From Clostridiales bacterium (GTDB taxonomy: Bacteria; Bacillota; Clostridia; Christensenellales; Borkfalkiaceae): a DNA stretch of 57,361 nt. How positions within the stretch are numbered: the stretch's first letter is position 1; every line of letters starts with the position of its first letter. This document shows, piece by piece, positions 56,967 through 57,361 of the stretch. A program made the position numbers and the translations under genes. The notes beneath the pieces were generated by a model that worked only from the letters and a program-made list of their open reading frames with translations, ran no database searches and was not told the DNA's origin. The stretch lies in contig JALETB010000022.1 in assembly GCA_022781715.1 (NCBI GenBank), positions 1 through 57,361 on the forward strand, in the 5' to 3' direction.

Positions 56967-57361
56967 ATGGTACTTGCAGGCGATTTAAGAAAAGGCGTAA
57001 CGATCGAATACGAGGGAAAGGTTTACACCGTTGTGGACTTTCTTCACGTTAAACCCGGTAAGGGTGCGGCGTTCGTCAGAACCACGCTTAAAAACGTTGT
57101 CGAAGGCAAAACTTTGCAGATAACGTTCAACCCCACCGAAAAATTCGAAAACGCCATTATCGAAACGAAGAAGATGACGTATTCGTATAACGACGGCGAA
57201 TTTTATTACTTTATGGACGAAGAATATAACATGGAGCCGCTCACTTACGATCAGGTCGAAGAGGCTTTGAAGTGGATTAAGGAAAACGATCCCGTTACCG
57301 TGAAATTCTACAAGGGTAAAGCCTTTTCCGTCGATTGCGAAAACTTCGTCGAACTTCTCGT
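56967..57361 (+). CDS. efp: Elongation factor P (3' truncated by window end)
   Basis: [43 protein letters not shown]; not in ORF track because no stop in window; pepP-efp synteny. Confidence 0.95.
   Translation, partial: MVLAGDLRKGVTIEYEGKVYTVVDFLHVKPGKGAAFVRTTLKNVVEGKTLQITFNPTEKFENAIIETKKMTYSYNDGEFYYFMDEEYNMEPLTYDQVEEALKWIKENDPVTVKFYKGKAFSVDCENFVELL

Noticed and set aside
1-57361. tRNA, rRNA, tmRNA or RNase P genes
   Set aside because: No cloverleaf/TTCRANNC-type signature or rRNA core sequence noticed by eye; a tRNAscan/barrnap run would be decisive

Overview
The window is a 57 kb bacterial chromosomal segment, most consistent with an uncultured Firmicutes/Clostridia genome (inferred from gene content and order). 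It is almost entirely coding, mostly + strand, and mostly conserved housekeeping genes: secD(partial)-secF, recJ, relA/spoT, an MBL hydrolase, hemZ-like, rpsO, pnp, uppP, MATE exporters, a frameshifted diacylglycerol-kinase-like gene, an aluminium-resistance/Met-gamma-lyase-like gene, asd, rlmD-like, an RNase H fusion, a CtpA-like S41 protease, comEC-holA, cdaA, lysC, a fatty-acid/phospholipid cluster (fakA-like, DegV, GNAT-like, plsX, acpP), a paired ABC exporter, uvrB-uvrA, pepP and efp (partial). The accessory-like interval is about 19.5-24.4 kb: a WYL regulator, a divergent unlisted 52-aa ORF overlapping a serine recombinase, asd, and an ATP-grasp ligase. I saw no CRISPR array, tRNA, rRNA or prophage. 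The main points for a second look are: (i) a minus-strand structured ncRNA at about 32.5-32.74 kb with its own promoter and terminator and 6S-like features; (ii) a divergent WYL / 52-aa ORF / serine recombinase module with several inverted repeats; (iii) a 15-mer CTATAAGTCGATTAA found four times and a 26-bp dispersed repeat found twice; (iv) tandem arrays that start at or derive from CDS 3' ends; (v) tandem predicted winged-helix/TM proteins next to uvrBA; (vi) two overlooked small ORFs. All assignments come from reading the sequence by eye; no database search or folding was run.
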